This document shows, in pieces, positions 26,991 to 36,019 of a DNA stretch of 57,622 nt; position 1 is the stretch's first letter; the number at the start of each line of letters is the position of its first letter. The DNA comes from Bordetella parapertussis (GTDB taxonomy: Bacteria > Pseudomonadota > Gammaproteobacteria > Burkholderiales > Burkholderiaceae_B), in NCBI GenBank assembly GCA_945887835.1, contig CAMCZQ010000004.1:1-57622 (forward strand), given 5' to 3'. The notes under the pieces were generated by a model, which saw only the letters and a list, made by a program, of their open reading frames with translations, was not told where the DNA came from and ran no database searches. Made by a program: the position numbers and the translations under genes.

Positions 26991-27899
26991 TCACACCAAA
27001 AGAGTTTTTTTACCGCCCTGCTCAACAAAACCAAAGTAACGCTTACCTGAAGTTTGATTCTCATAAATCGAACCTTGATTCTTAGCAGGCGGCAAAGGCA
27101 TGCGAATCGGAGTCGACACACAACGCGGCACGTTCGTATCCTTGCCACAAATCAGACGATTTGAGAACGCTTGCCAGTCGGCCTTACCTGCAGCCATCAG
27201 TGGGTACGCATCGGCCGCCGTGAACTCATAGAGCAGCAAGCCACGCGAGCGCTGTGAAATATTTTGAGCCGAACCATGCACCGCACGAACATGATGAAAC
27301 GAAACAGAGCCTGCCGGGCCTTCACAGGCCACCGCCTGCGAAAAATCGACACCGCAAGTCTCAGGATCCATCGCACCACAAAAGTAGCCCTCGGCGTCAT
27401 GGTGATCGTGCGTTGGGCCTTTGTGGGTGCCTGGAATCACGTACATGGCACCATTTTCGACTGTGGTGTCATCGAGCATGACGCCGGCAGCAAGCACGTC
27501 ATCATTTGAATGCGGATAAAACGCCCAGTCTTGATGCCATTCAACCGGCGAACCAAAATGCGGCGCCTTCAGATTTAATTTAGAGCCGTGCAAACGCACA
27601 TTTTCACCTAATAAATCTTGCAAGATACCCATAAACTTCGGCGTGGTCATCAGATCCTTGAAGACGGGATCAATCACATGTGGTTTTTTGATACGGCGAA
27701 CTCTGGGTTCAGAGGCCTGGTGACCCGGCTCAAGATCATAGACGTCATCGTGCGTAGCAAGCGCTCGTGACTTCTCAACCAAGTCCGCCAAGACTTCTTT
27801 CATTCGCAAAATCGTTGCCTCTGGGACAACATCTTGCACGATCACAAAGCCTTCTTCAGCATATTGTTTAAGCTGTTTGGCATTCAAAATATGGTTCAT
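26991..27899 (-). CDS. phytanoyl-CoA dioxygenase family oxygenase
   Basis: The protein has 302 residues. The metal triad is H122-x-D124 in VEWHQDWAFYPH and H208 in RAVHGSAQN. VIPGTHKGP near 155 and the RSRGLLLYEF segment (a candidate 2-oxoglutarate-binding Arg) complete the family pattern. It is second in a minus-strand operon: Bug protein 82 bp upstream, FrmA-type dehydrogenase 52 bp downstream. An oxidative demethylation releasing formaldehyde would explain that neighbour, but this is inference. ATG 27899 is chosen; a codon four residues upstream is possible. Confidence 0.88.
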   Translation of the reverse strand: MNHILNAKQLKQYAEEGFVIVQDVVPEATILRMKEVLADLVEKSRALATHDDVYDLEPGHQASEPRVRRIKKPHVIDPVFKDLMTTPKFMGILQDLLGENVRLHGSKLNLKAPHFGSPVEWHQDWAFYPHSNDDVLAAGVMLDDTTVENGAMYVIPGTHKGPTHDHHDAEGYFCGAMDPETCGVDFSQAVACEGPAGSVSFHHVRAVHGSAQNISQRSRGLLLYEFTAADAYPLMAAGKADWQAFSNRLICGKDTNVPRCVSTPIRMPLPPAKNQGSIYENQTSGKRYFGFVEQGGKKTLLV

Positions 27900-27981
27900 C
27901 GGTCTCACCACTCAGATTTTGCTCGATCGCGCGAGCGATATTAAAAAAGGGTTGGAGGTGCAATGTTCGTCGCTGCCTACT

Positions 27982-28959
27982 TCAATCAACTTTAGCGCCC
28001 GAGGCGCGCACAGCTTTACCCCATTTTTCGACCTCTTGGACGATGAACAATTTCATCGCTTCAGGCTTTAGGGGTGACGCTTCTAAGCCAAGCGCTTCAA
28101 ATTTTTCAAGTACGTCTGGCATTTTAGAGATGCGAAGCAAGACCTCGTTAATACGCGCGACTAAATTTGCGGGCATGTTTGGTGGACCACTAATCGCTGT
28201 CCAGGATTCAGCCTCGAAGCCCGGAAACCCTGACTCAGCAACCGTGGGCACGTCTGGCAGCGCGCTGCGTCGCGTCAGACTGGTGACGGCAATCGCACGC
28301 ATCTTGCCCGACTTCACGTGCGGCACTGCTGAGTCAAAATTGACAAACATCATCGGCACCTGACCCGACATGAGATCGAGCATGGCCGGCGCGCCGCCCT
28401 TATAAGGAATGTGGGTGATGTTTAAGTCAGCGGCGGATTTAAGCATCTCCATTGAAAGGTGATTAGAGGCACCATTGCCTGTCGACGCATAGTTGTACTT
28501 ATCTGGGCTAGCCTTCACTAAAGCGATGAGCTCTTGTAAATTATTAACGGCAAAAGCAGGGTTCACAACCAACGCGTTGGGACCCTTCGCGATCATGCCG
28601 ATATGGGTGAGCCCCGTCACAATATCGTAGGGCATTGAGCGATATAAGGTGGCGTTGATCCCCTGGCTACCGACCCCTGATACCAGCAGCGTGTAACCAT
28701 CGGGCGCGGCTTTAGATACGAAATCCGAGCCGATGTTACCGTTGGCACCAACCTTATTTTCGACGACGACGACTTGCCCAATTAATTCGGACATTTTTTG
28801 TGCAACTAAGCGTCCCATATTGTCAGTCGTGCCAGCCGGGGGCATCGGCACAACCAAACGAACGGGCTTAGTCGGCCATTCTTGGGCAAGGGTGTTCAGC
28901 CCTGCCAGGCTTAACACCGAGGCAAAGGCTAGAGAGGCGAGAGCAGATATCGTTGTCAT
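27982..28959 (-). CDS. Bug-family (TctC-like) periplasmic solute-binding protein
   Basis: The precursor has 325 residues. The signal peptide ends near LNTLAQ, and the mature part begins EWPTKPVRLVVPMPPAGTTDNMGRL. ENKVGANGNIG and HIPYKGGAPAMLDLMSGQV are Bug ligand-pocket segments. It heads the minus-strand operon with the PhyH oxygenase, the FrmA-type dehydrogenase and the isomerase, so it likely captures their substrate. No TctA/TctB genes are present. Confidence 0.92.
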   Translation of the reverse strand: MTTISALASLAFASVLSLAGLNTLAQEWPTKPVRLVVPMPPAGTTDNMGRLVAQKMSELIGQVVVVENKVGANGNIGSDFVSKAAPDGYTLLVSGVGSQGINATLYRSMPYDIVTGLTHIGMIAKGPNALVVNPAFAVNNLQELIALVKASPDKYNYASTGNGASNHLSMEMLKSAADLNITHIPYKGGAPAMLDLMSGQVPMMFVNFDSAVPHVKSGKMRAIAVTSLTRRSALPDVPTVAESGFPGFEAESWTAISGPPNMPANLVARINEVLLRISKMPDVLEKFEALGLEASPLKPEAMKLFIVQEVEKWGKAVRASGAKVD

Positions 28960-28972
28960 AAGTTATTGTCTC

Positions 28973-28987
28973 AGAGTCTATGACTCT
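28973..28987. promoter_or_regulatory. inverted repeat upstream of a Bug operon
   Basis: AGAGTC and GACTCT flank three bases, 14 bp upstream of the minus-strand Bug start. It could be an operator or a hairpin in the mRNA leader. The wider 269-bp gap up to 29228 shows no other clear element. Confidence 0.35.
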
Positions 28988-29228
28988 AGTTATTGTTAAG
29001 GGTAAAGCTTAGCCATATTAGAGCTAAATGGCCATTATTCGGGTAAAAAGTATAAGAATATTTAACTCAGGCTGGGGCGCGCAAGCAAGCAAGAGCACAA
29101 ACAAAAAGGGATCAAAGCGTTGCGTGCGGTTGCGCAGTATGTGTAAGATATTGACAGCTTGCTTTGAAACAAGCGTACGCCTGCTTTTTGCGTCATGCGT
29201 TTGAAGACTATTTTTTATGGAGTCTCTG

Positions 29229-29324
29229 ATGAAAAAAATACTGCTTGCTGTCTCTGCGCTCACGCTCTGTTTTGGTCTCGGGGTAAATTATGGACAAGGG
29301 TCTCATGCAATCCGTACTCATTGA
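29229..29324 (+). CDS. 31-residue signal-peptide-like ORF overlapping the amidase start
   Basis: GGAG sits 6 bases before ATG 29229. The peptide MKKILLAVSALTLCFGLGVN looks like a complete Sec signal peptide, then reads on 11 more residues and stops 35 bases inside the amidase gene in another frame. It may be the stump of a deleted exported protein, or a leader peptide whose translation affects the amidase gene. Confidence 0.4.
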   Translation: MKKILLAVSALTLCFGLGVNYGQGSHAIRTH

Positions 29325-30414
29325 TCGCACTCGGCGCCTGCGCGACGACCCAGATACGGGTCACAATCGCTGGCATCCTGACATCACGCCCATCCTTGAA
29401 GTCGCGCCGGGCCAAGACGTTCTGCTAGAAACTCGCGACGCCTCAGACGGTCAGGTCAAGCCTGGCATGACCTTCGAGGATTTGGCCAAGCACGACAAAA
29501 AAGCTGGGCATCCCCTGACCGGACCCATCTTTGTGCAAGGCGCCAAACCGGGTGATGTCTTAGAAGTCGAGTTTGTTGAACTCACCCCCGAACGCCACGG
29601 TTGGACAGTGATCCGACCGGGTGCGGGCTTCTTGCGCGAGATCTTTGATGCGCGCTTTCTGGCGCACTGGGAGGTCGACCGCGGCTTTGCACGCTCGCCC
29701 CAGATACCAGGTGTCAAGATACCCGAAGGGGTCTTCATGGGCACGGCTGGCGTCGCCCCCTCTCATGCACAAATGCTACTTTGGAACGCGCGCGAGACCG
29801 ACCTCGTCAAGCGTGGCGGCATCGCTCTGTTACCTGATGCCCAAGATGCAGTCCCCGCTTTTGAACCGATTGCCAGTCAAGGCTTGCGCACGATGCCACC
29901 GCGTGAAAACGGTGGCAATGCCGATATTCGCCAGTTGACGCGAGGCGCACGACTGCAATTACCCGTTGGGGTCGACGGCGCGCTGTTTTCCTTAGGCGAT
30001 GCGCATTATGCGCAGGGCGACTCTGAGTGCTGTATCACCGCGATCGAAATGGGTGCGAGCGCAGTGGTGCGCTTTCGTCTGCTTGCCGGCGAAGCGGCCA
30101 AGCGAAAAACAAGGTTTCCTCGCTTTTCTCATCCGGGTTATTTCGCATCACCTCAGTGGGCCGCCCCGCATAACTTTGTGGCGACTACAGGCCTGCCTAT
30201 TCGCGACGACGGCACACAAGAGTGTGAAGACCTCACACTGGCCGCGCGTAACGCCCTACTCGACATGATTGAGTTACTTGGTGAAAGAGGCTTTAGTCGC
30301 GAACAGGCCTATGTGATCTGTTCGCTCGCTGTCGACTTGCGCATCAGTAACGCAGTCGACTTGCCAAACGTCTGCGTCAGCGCGTTGCTTCCGGAAGCAA
30401 TCTTTGAAAAATGA
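29290..30414 (+). CDS. acetamidase/formamidase family hydrolase
   Basis: The protein has 374 residues and belongs to the FmdA/AmdA family, which hydrolyses short amides to ammonia and a carboxylate. Family-typical segments are HNRWHPDITPILEVAPGQ, LTGPIFVQGAKPGDVLEVEF, FMGTAGVAPS and the metal-site-like DAHYAQGDSE (GDAHYAQGDSECC). The last includes the conserved Asp and His. ATG 29290 has GGGGT 7 bases upstream; ATG 29305 is an alternative start. It stands divergent from the Bug operon and is followed by a TPR gene after 32 bp. Confidence 0.9.
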   Translation: MDKGLMQSVLIDRTRRLRDDPDTGHNRWHPDITPILEVAPGQDVLLETRDASDGQVKPGMTFEDLAKHDKKAGHPLTGPIFVQGAKPGDVLEVEFVELTPERHGWTVIRPGAGFLREIFDARFLAHWEVDRGFARSPQIPGVKIPEGVFMGTAGVAPSHAQMLLWNARETDLVKRGGIALLPDAQDAVPAFEPIASQGLRTMPPRENGGNADIRQLTRGARLQLPVGVDGALFSLGDAHYAQGDSECCITAIEMGASAVVRFRLLAGEAAKRKTRFPRFSHPGYFASPQWAAPHNFVATTGLPIRDDGTQECEDLTLAARNALLDMIELLGERGFSREQAYVICSLAVDLRISNAVDLPNVCVSALLPEAIFEK

Positions 30415-30446
30415 TTAAAGAGTTGTAGCTTCAAAGGAGTGGTAGC

Positions 30447-31646
30447 TTGAAAGACGCTTTTGGTCAAACCGTCACCTGTTCGTCTCAGGCTGCACTCGAG
30501 GCTTACGATCAAGCTGTTGATTATCAGTTGCACGCTTGGCCCGGAGCCTTAGTCGCGCTTGAGCACGCCTTGCAACACGCACCGAACTTTGCCCTTGCGC
30601 ACAGCACTCGCGCGTTGCTCTTGCAGTCTGCGGGGCGAGGCGCAAAGGCGCGAGAGGCCTCAAAACAGGCCCAGCTGTTTACACACGCAACTACAGCCCG
30701 AGAACAATCGCATTTGGGGATTATTGAGCTCATGCTCGAGGGTCGTTCGGCCTCGGCGCTAAAGTGCGTGCGTACGCATGCCTCGCAATGGCCTGGCGAC
30801 GCGTTAGTGATGTCGCTTGCGCTTGGCGCCTTTGGGCTCATCGCCTTTAGCGGTTATGCCGATCACGATCAGCAGCGCTTTGACTTTGTACAAAAAATAG
30901 CACTGGCCTATCCTGCCGACTGCCCTTGGTTGCTGACGCATCAAGGCTGGGTCCTGATCGAAGCAAAACAACCCGAAGCAGGCCTACCCTTTGTCGCTCG
31001 CAGCCTGGCGCTGCGCCCAGCGAACGGTAACGCGGCCCACGTCATGATGCACGCAAGATTTGAACGCGACGAACCAGAACTTGCCCACAGTTTTGCAACG
31101 ACATGGTTAGCAAGCTATCCAGATACAGCAATGCTGTTTGGGCACATTCACTGGCACACAGCACTGTGCGAAATTGAACTGGGTCAAACTGAAGAAGCTC
31201 TTAAGCGTTTGCTCAGCGTTATCGAGCCCCATCTAATTCACGCACCACCCATCGTGGGGATGACAGATGCTGCTTCTTTGCTATGGCGCTTGCAACTTAG
31301 AGGACTCAAAGATTTATCCTGGGTTGCTGCTCAAAAGTTTGCAAACGAAAAGTTTGCAAATGGAGGAAACCCTTTTGTCGAGATACATTTGGCGATGCTT
31401 GCAGTCGGCACTGGGCAGACAGAAGCGTTGGTGGCTTGTCGAGCGCGCTTACAAAAATTGGCTGCAGCGGGTCACGGTAGTGCCCCGAGCGCTTTGCGCT
31501 GGGTCGACGGCTTAGCAGCCTGGTTAGCAAGTGATTTCACCAAGGCCCAACAAGAGCTTGCGCAAAGCGTCGAACACGCAGTCACTTTGGGCGGCAGCCA
31601 TGCCCAGCGCACCGTCATCGAGCGCACACTCGCCTCACTACGTTGA
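30447..31646 (+). CDS. tetratricopeptide-repeat protein, TTC38-like
   Basis: The protein has 399 residues built of helical pairs with TPR character (AYDQAVDYQLHAWPGALVALEHAL; PNFALAHSTRALLL; ALCEIELGQTEEALKRL). The layout recalls the TTC38 group, whose function is unknown. No signal or membrane helix is obvious. The start is TTG 30447, supported by AAAGGAG 7 bases upstream. It lies 32 bp after the amidase gene and ends just before a hairpin with a T-run, so the amidase and TPR genes probably form one transcript. Confidence 0.75.
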   Translation: MKDAFGQTVTCSSQAALEAYDQAVDYQLHAWPGALVALEHALQHAPNFALAHSTRALLLQSAGRGAKAREASKQAQLFTHATTAREQSHLGIIELMLEGRSASALKCVRTHASQWPGDALVMSLALGAFGLIAFSGYADHDQQRFDFVQKIALAYPADCPWLLTHQGWVLIEAKQPEAGLPFVARSLALRPANGNAAHVMMHARFERDEPELAHSFATTWLASYPDTAMLFGHIHWHTALCEIELGQTEEALKRLLSVIEPHLIHAPPIVGMTDAASLLWRLQLRGLKDLSWVAAQKFANEKFANGGNPFVEIHLAMLAVGTGQTEALVACRARLQKLAAAGHGSAPSALRWVDGLAAWLASDFTKAQQELAQSVEHAVTLGGSHAQRTVIERTLASLR

Positions 31647-31657
31647 GGCGTAAACAA

Positions 31658-31685
31658 GCCCATACTTCTTTGGGCGACTTTTTTT
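31658..31685 (+). terminator. rho-independent terminator after the TPR gene
   Basis: GCCCA (31658-31662) and TGGGC (31671-31675) form a stem with an 8-base loop, followed by GAC and seven T. A second stem (CGCCTCA and TGAGGCG, 31631-31650) lies at the end of the coding region. The site lies between convergent genes and may work weakly on the other strand too. Confidence 0.7.
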
Positions 31686-31699
31686 CAAATATTTGCGAG

Positions 31700-32932
31700 T
31701 CAGGCTTTGCTTTGAATATTTTTTTGATGCAAAAGCAGAAACCCTGAGAGCGCAGCTGCGCCACCGACACAGCCATAGGCCACGCCAAAGTCATCAAAAT
31801 ACGTAACGACGACCGAGAACAACGAAGGCATCAACAACACACCTGCGAACATCAGGCCTGAGCCTAAGCCTGTTGCCTCGGTTCGTTGAGCTCCGCCTAA
31901 ACGCGCCCACTCGGCGTAAGCCAAGCCGGTAAAGCCACTGGCAGTGGCACCCGCAAGCGCACATAACAAAAGCACTAACGTTGGTGCCCAATTCAAAGCA
32001 AACTGGCCAGCTAGTAAGGCGGTCACACCCATAACGAAACCCTGCCACGCTAAAAGCCATTGTGCGGTCACCCACTTATCGGCCAACCAACCCCAAAGCG
32101 GTCGACTTAGCACCGCAGCCAATTGATACAGCGCCAAAGCCCATCCTGCCTGAACCAAATCGAAGCCCGCTTTACTGGTCAAGTGCACGGTCAAAAAAGC
32201 GATGAAACAGAGTTGCACCCCGCTATAAATAAAACTCGCAAGCGCAAGCCGTCTGAGCGCGGGACGCTCGCGTAAGATTTGCACTGGCGCCAAAAGCCCT
32301 TTGCTAAAGATCGCGCGAGTCGGATCACGATCCGTATCCCAACGCCGGCGCACGCCTTCAAGCAACAGCAAGGCTACGAATACCGGCAGAGTCTGGAACA
32401 GCAGCGCGGTTTGCCAACCAAACCTTACCGTCAGTGGAACCATCACAAGACCCGCCAACACACCCCCTAAGGGCACACCGATCTGTCGAATCGACAATAC
32501 TAAATTCATGACACGCGCAGGGGTATGCGGCACTAGCAGATGCGCGCTTGCTGGCGCAGTTGCGCCATAGGCCAAACCTAGAAGCGCGGCTCCGAGCACG
32601 ACTGAAATCACACTCCCTAGAGAGCACGACAGCAGCATTGCAAGGGTTGCCACTAAAACAAGCTGACTGACTCTGACTGCCCCGAAACGTCGAATAAAGC
32701 GTGGCGAAAGTAACGCTGAAATAATCCCGACACCGTAAACCGTTGAAATAAAAAATCCGACAAGCGTACCGGGCACCTGTAGGTCTTTTGCAATGACCGG
32801 CGCCACAACCGGAAACGAATACGCCGCCATCGTGGCAATGCTTTGCGTGGCAAGCGTTGCGATTAACGGCCAAACCGGAAACTTTAACTTTTGAACAAGC
32901 TCACTGGCGAGTGGCGGCGGCTGGGCGGACAT
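31700..32932 (-). CDS. MFS transporter
   Basis: The protein has 410 residues with 12 hydrophobic segments. The front helix begins FPVWPLIATLATQSIATMAAYSFPVVAPVIA. The loop RRFGAVRVSQL matches the MFS loop 2-3 region, and LVLSIRQIGVPLGGVLAGL is a helix 5-like segment. It resembles the MFS protein at 723-1949 in general build, with short loops. ATG 32932 is the likely start, and the gene is divergent from the SDR gene. The substrate is unknown. Confidence 0.87.
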   Translation of the reverse strand: MSAQPPPLASELVQKLKFPVWPLIATLATQSIATMAAYSFPVVAPVIAKDLQVPGTLVGFFISTVYGVGIISALLSPRFIRRFGAVRVSQLVLVATLAMLLSCSLGSVISVVLGAALLGLAYGATAPASAHLLVPHTPARVMNLVLSIRQIGVPLGGVLAGLVMVPLTVRFGWQTALLFQTLPVFVALLLLEGVRRRWDTDRDPTRAIFSKGLLAPVQILRERPALRRLALASFIYSGVQLCFIAFLTVHLTSKAGFDLVQAGWALALYQLAAVLSRPLWGWLADKWVTAQWLLAWQGFVMGVTALLAGQFALNWAPTLVLLLCALAGATASGFTGLAYAEWARLGGAQRTEATGLGSGLMFAGVLLMPSLFSVVVTYFDDFGVAYGCVGGAAALSGFLLLHQKNIQSKA

Positions 32933-33131
32933 GGTTCTCTCTTTGCAACAATCAGCATACTGTACCCACTATTTGCGCAAACGATACTGCACGAGGCCGC
33001 CGCGCCACCGCGCTTGGCCAGACCCGTCTCCTTCAAACAAATGGTGCGCTGCACGAAACCTCAACGCTGCCAAGTTAGCTTAAGATGCAAGCCATGTTCA
33101 ACCCTCTTACTTGCCCGACCCACCGGACTCA

Positions 33132-33908
33132 ATGATGAAACGACAAAGCCCTTATCTCGTAGGCGAAACCGCAATCGTGACAGGTGCGGGTAATGGCATA
33201 GGAAAAGCGTTAGCCGTTGAGGTGGCGTCCGAAGGTGCAAACGTGTTTTTGGTAGATATTGATCCGCAAAAACTCAGCGACAGCGTGTCTGAACTCCAAG
33301 CCCTAGGCTACAAGGCCAAAGGGGCCGTCATCGATCTGGCGCTTTCTGGGGCTGCACAACTGGTCTTTGACCAAGCACAAACAGCGTTCGGTGCCTTGCA
33401 CATGGTGGTGCACTCGGCCTCGCCCCCCAGGCGCGAGACCGACACCTGGCGTACCGTCAGCAGCGACACTTGGGACGCGATGTATCACGTCAATGTGAAA
33501 TTCGGTTTTGAACTTGCCCGGCTAGTTGGCCAGCACATGATTGAAGAAAAAATCGCGGGACGCATGGTTTATTTAACCTCACTGCACGCCCATACCCCTC
33601 GCAACTTACCCCACTACGCCACCAGTAAGGCTGCGATGCTCATGCTGGTCAAAGAACTGGCAAAAACCTGGGCACGCCACGGCATCAGAATCAACGCCTT
33701 AACGCCTGGTGCAATTGCCGCGGGTGGTTTTAAACCCGCAGGTGATTTGGCCTTAAAAATTCCAATGCAAAAACTTGGCACTGCCCAAGACGTTGCAGCA
33801 ATGGGTTTGACCCTGTTAATTGATCGGTTTTCTGGCTATGTCACTGGCACAGAGTTGGTGGTAGACGGCGGACTCAGCGTCTTTAATTGGTTTGAGCCAG
33901 TTCAGTGA
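33132..33908 (+). CDS. short-chain dehydrogenase/reductase
   Basis: This classical SDR has about 258 residues. GAGNGIGKAL binds the cofactor, and D in FLVDID at the end of strand 2 favours NAD. Catalytic Ser is in LTSLHAH, and Tyr and Lys in YATSK. INALTPGAIAAGG and the C-terminal VTGTELVVDGGLSVF are typical. NNAG is changed to HSAS. ATG 33132 is preferred (ATG 33135 equally possible). The spermidine-synthase-like gene starts 10 bp after its stop, so they may be co-transcribed. Substrate unknown. Confidence 0.88.
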   Translation: MMKRQSPYLVGETAIVTGAGNGIGKALAVEVASEGANVFLVDIDPQKLSDSVSELQALGYKAKGAVIDLALSGAAQLVFDQAQTAFGALHMVVHSASPPRRETDTWRTVSSDTWDAMYHVNVKFGFELARLVGQHMIEEKIAGRMVYLTSLHAHTPRNLPHYATSKAAMLMLVKELAKTWARHGIRINALTPGAIAAGGFKPAGDLALKIPMQKLGTAQDVAAMGLTLLIDRFSGYVTGTELVVDGGLSVFNWFEPVQ

Positions 33909-33918
33909 GGTTTTTAAA

Positions 33919-35973
33919 ATGAACATTCATCTCAAAACCATTCTGCAGTACGCCCTGACAATTTTTTTAAGCGCCTTTTTACTTTTTCAGGTGCAACCGC
34001 TTATCGCAAAAATGATTCTGCCGTGGTTTGGCGGCTCGGCCTCAGTCTGGACCGCCTGCATGTTGTTTTTTCAAATGGTGTTACTGCTGGGCTACATCTA
34101 CTCGCATTGGGTCGTGCAGTATCTTTCTTCAGTGCGTCAAAGCTATTTGCATATTGCGTTGATCATTGTCAGCTTAATTTTCTTACCCATTCAACCTGGC
34201 CAAAGTTGGCAACCTACGGGCAGCGAAAATCCAACCTTACAGATTATTGGCTTGCTACTGGTCTCAATCGGGCTACCCTATTTTGTTCTGTCAACAACGG
34301 GGCCGTTACTACAGGCTTGGTTTGCCCGCGAAAAATCTGGCACCGTCCCCTATCGTCTGTTTGCCCTTTCAAATCTTGGCTCGCTACTGGCACTGCTCGC
34401 GTATCCGATTGCTGTTGAACCTTTCTTTAACTCAACGGTTCAATCGTATTTATGGTCAAGTTTGTATCTGATCTTTGGAGTCAGTTGCTCATTACTTGCC
34501 TGGCGAAACCGCAAGGCTGCGACGTTGGCAACACCTGATACTCAAGCGTTTGTTGCCGAATCAGCGGCCAAACTCAAAGGTAGTCATTACCTTTCGTGGC
34601 TCTTGCTTGCTGCCTGCCCCTCGATCTTAATGGTTGCCGACACAAGCTACCTAACCGAAAACGTCGCACCCATCCCCATGCTTTGGGTGATTCCGCTTGC
34701 GCTTTATCTGCTGTCATTCATTATCTGCTTTGAGCGCCCCCATTGGTATCAACGAAAGTTTTTTATCCCGCTATTTGTGGTCTCGTTGTTCGTTTTAGCG
34801 CTGCTACCGACACTTTCACACTCACTCATGCCTCTGATCGTCTTTATTGCAATCAATCTAACTGCCTTTTTTATTGTGTGTGTCGTTTGTCACGGAGAGC
34901 TCGCCAAACAACAACCTCATCCGAAGCACTTGACCATTTATTATTTGATGCTGGCGGTCGGTGGTTTAGTGGGAGGCCTGTTTGTTGGCGTCATCGCCCC
35001 CTACGCCTTCAATGGAAACTATGAATTTTCAGTTGGTGTCGTGTTGGCAGGCGTTGTCACGTTTGGCGTTCTGCGCCATCAGTTGTTGCCTCACCATCCG
35101 TACCGTTTGACCATTACCGCACTTTCGGTGGTTACGATCGCAGCCTTAGGTTACATCAGGTTCAATGATCATATGCAAGAGCTTGCAGGCGCCGATATCA
35201 AGGTCAGAAATTTTTACGGAACGATCAACGTTTTTACCAGAGCTGAGCAAAACCTTCGCTACATGGCGCATGGCATTGTCAATCACGGCGAACAGTCGCT
35301 TGACCCAGTCTTATCAAAAAAACCAACTGCCTATTATATTGAGGCAGCAGGCGCAGGAAAAGCCATCCTGTACAAAGCGAAACATTCAGACGCCATCAAA
35401 GTGGGGATTGTTGGACTAGGCGCAGGCACCTTGGCAACGTATGGACGTGATCAAGACACTTATATATTTTATGAAATTAATCCGCAAGTCGTTGAGCTTG
35501 CCGAAAAGAACTTCACTTATCTCAAAGATACCAAAGCCAAGACACAAATGATTTTGGGCGACGCGCGTATTCAGTTAGAGCGTGAGCCCGCTAACAAATT
35601 TGACGTGCTGATCATCGACGCTTTTTCTGGTGATTCAATCCCCGTGCATCTGTTAACGCTCGAAGCCTTTAAAGAGTACTTCAGGCATCTCAAGCCAGAC
35701 GGCATTCTTGCTGTGCACATCACTAACTGGTATTTCGATCTGGCCCCCGTCATTAAAATGGCAGCCGATCAACTAAAGAAAGACGCCCGCATTGTCTCGG
35801 TCGAAAGGGATAATGAAAAAAATATCCTCCGCTCACAGTGGGCGGTTATCAGCGCAGACGAGGCATTTTTCAAAAGCGAAGGCCTGAAAGACGAACTTCC
35901 GATCAAGTTAAATCGCTCTTTCAAAGCTTGGAAAGACGGCTACAGCAGCTTGTTCTCGGTTCTCAAAGAGTAG
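33919..35973 (+). CDS. polytopic membrane protein fused to a spermidine-synthase-like domain
   Basis: The protein has 684 residues. The first ~400 are a series of membrane helices starting LKTILQYALTIFLSAFLLFQVQPLIAKMILPWFGG, which is typical of the fused MFS/spermidine-synthase group. The C-terminal ~240 residues form a Rossmann methyltransferase-like fold. GIVGLGAGTLATYG binds decarboxylated SAM or SAM, FYEINPQVVELAEKNF supplies the acidic residue, and LIIDAFSGDSIPVHLLT matches the spermidine synthase core. Whether members make polyamines is unsettled. ATG 33919 has GAGG 8 bases upstream; an earlier in-frame codon lies inside the SDR gene. Confidence 0.88.
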   Translation: MNIHLKTILQYALTIFLSAFLLFQVQPLIAKMILPWFGGSASVWTACMLFFQMVLLLGYIYSHWVVQYLSSVRQSYLHIALIIVSLIFLPIQPGQSWQPTGSENPTLQIIGLLLVSIGLPYFVLSTTGPLLQAWFAREKSGTVPYRLFALSNLGSLLALLAYPIAVEPFFNSTVQSYLWSSLYLIFGVSCSLLAWRNRKAATLATPDTQAFVAESAAKLKGSHYLSWLLLAACPSILMVADTSYLTENVAPIPMLWVIPLALYLLSFIICFERPHWYQRKFFIPLFVVSLFVLALLPTLSHSLMPLIVFIAINLTAFFIVCVVCHGELAKQQPHPKHLTIYYLMLAVGGLVGGLFVGVIAPYAFNGNYEFSVGVVLAGVVTFGVLRHQLLPHHPYRLTITALSVVTIAALGYIRFNDHMQELAGADIKVRNFYGTINVFTRAEQNLRYMAHGIVNHGEQSLDPVLSKKPTAYYIEAAGAGKAILYKAKHSDAIKVGIVGLGAGTLATYGRDQDTYIFYEINPQVVELAEKNFTYLKDTKAKTQMILGDARIQLEREPANKFDVLIIDAFSGDSIPVHLLTLEAFKEYFRHLKPDGILAVHITNWYFDLAPVIKMAADQLKKDARIVSVERDNEKNILRSQWAVISADEAFFKSEGLKDELPIKLNRSFKAWKDGYSSLFSVLKE

Positions 35974-36019
35974 TAAGGTTTGCAAAAAACGGTTTAGTGT
36001 CTTTGGGGGGATGTCAACC

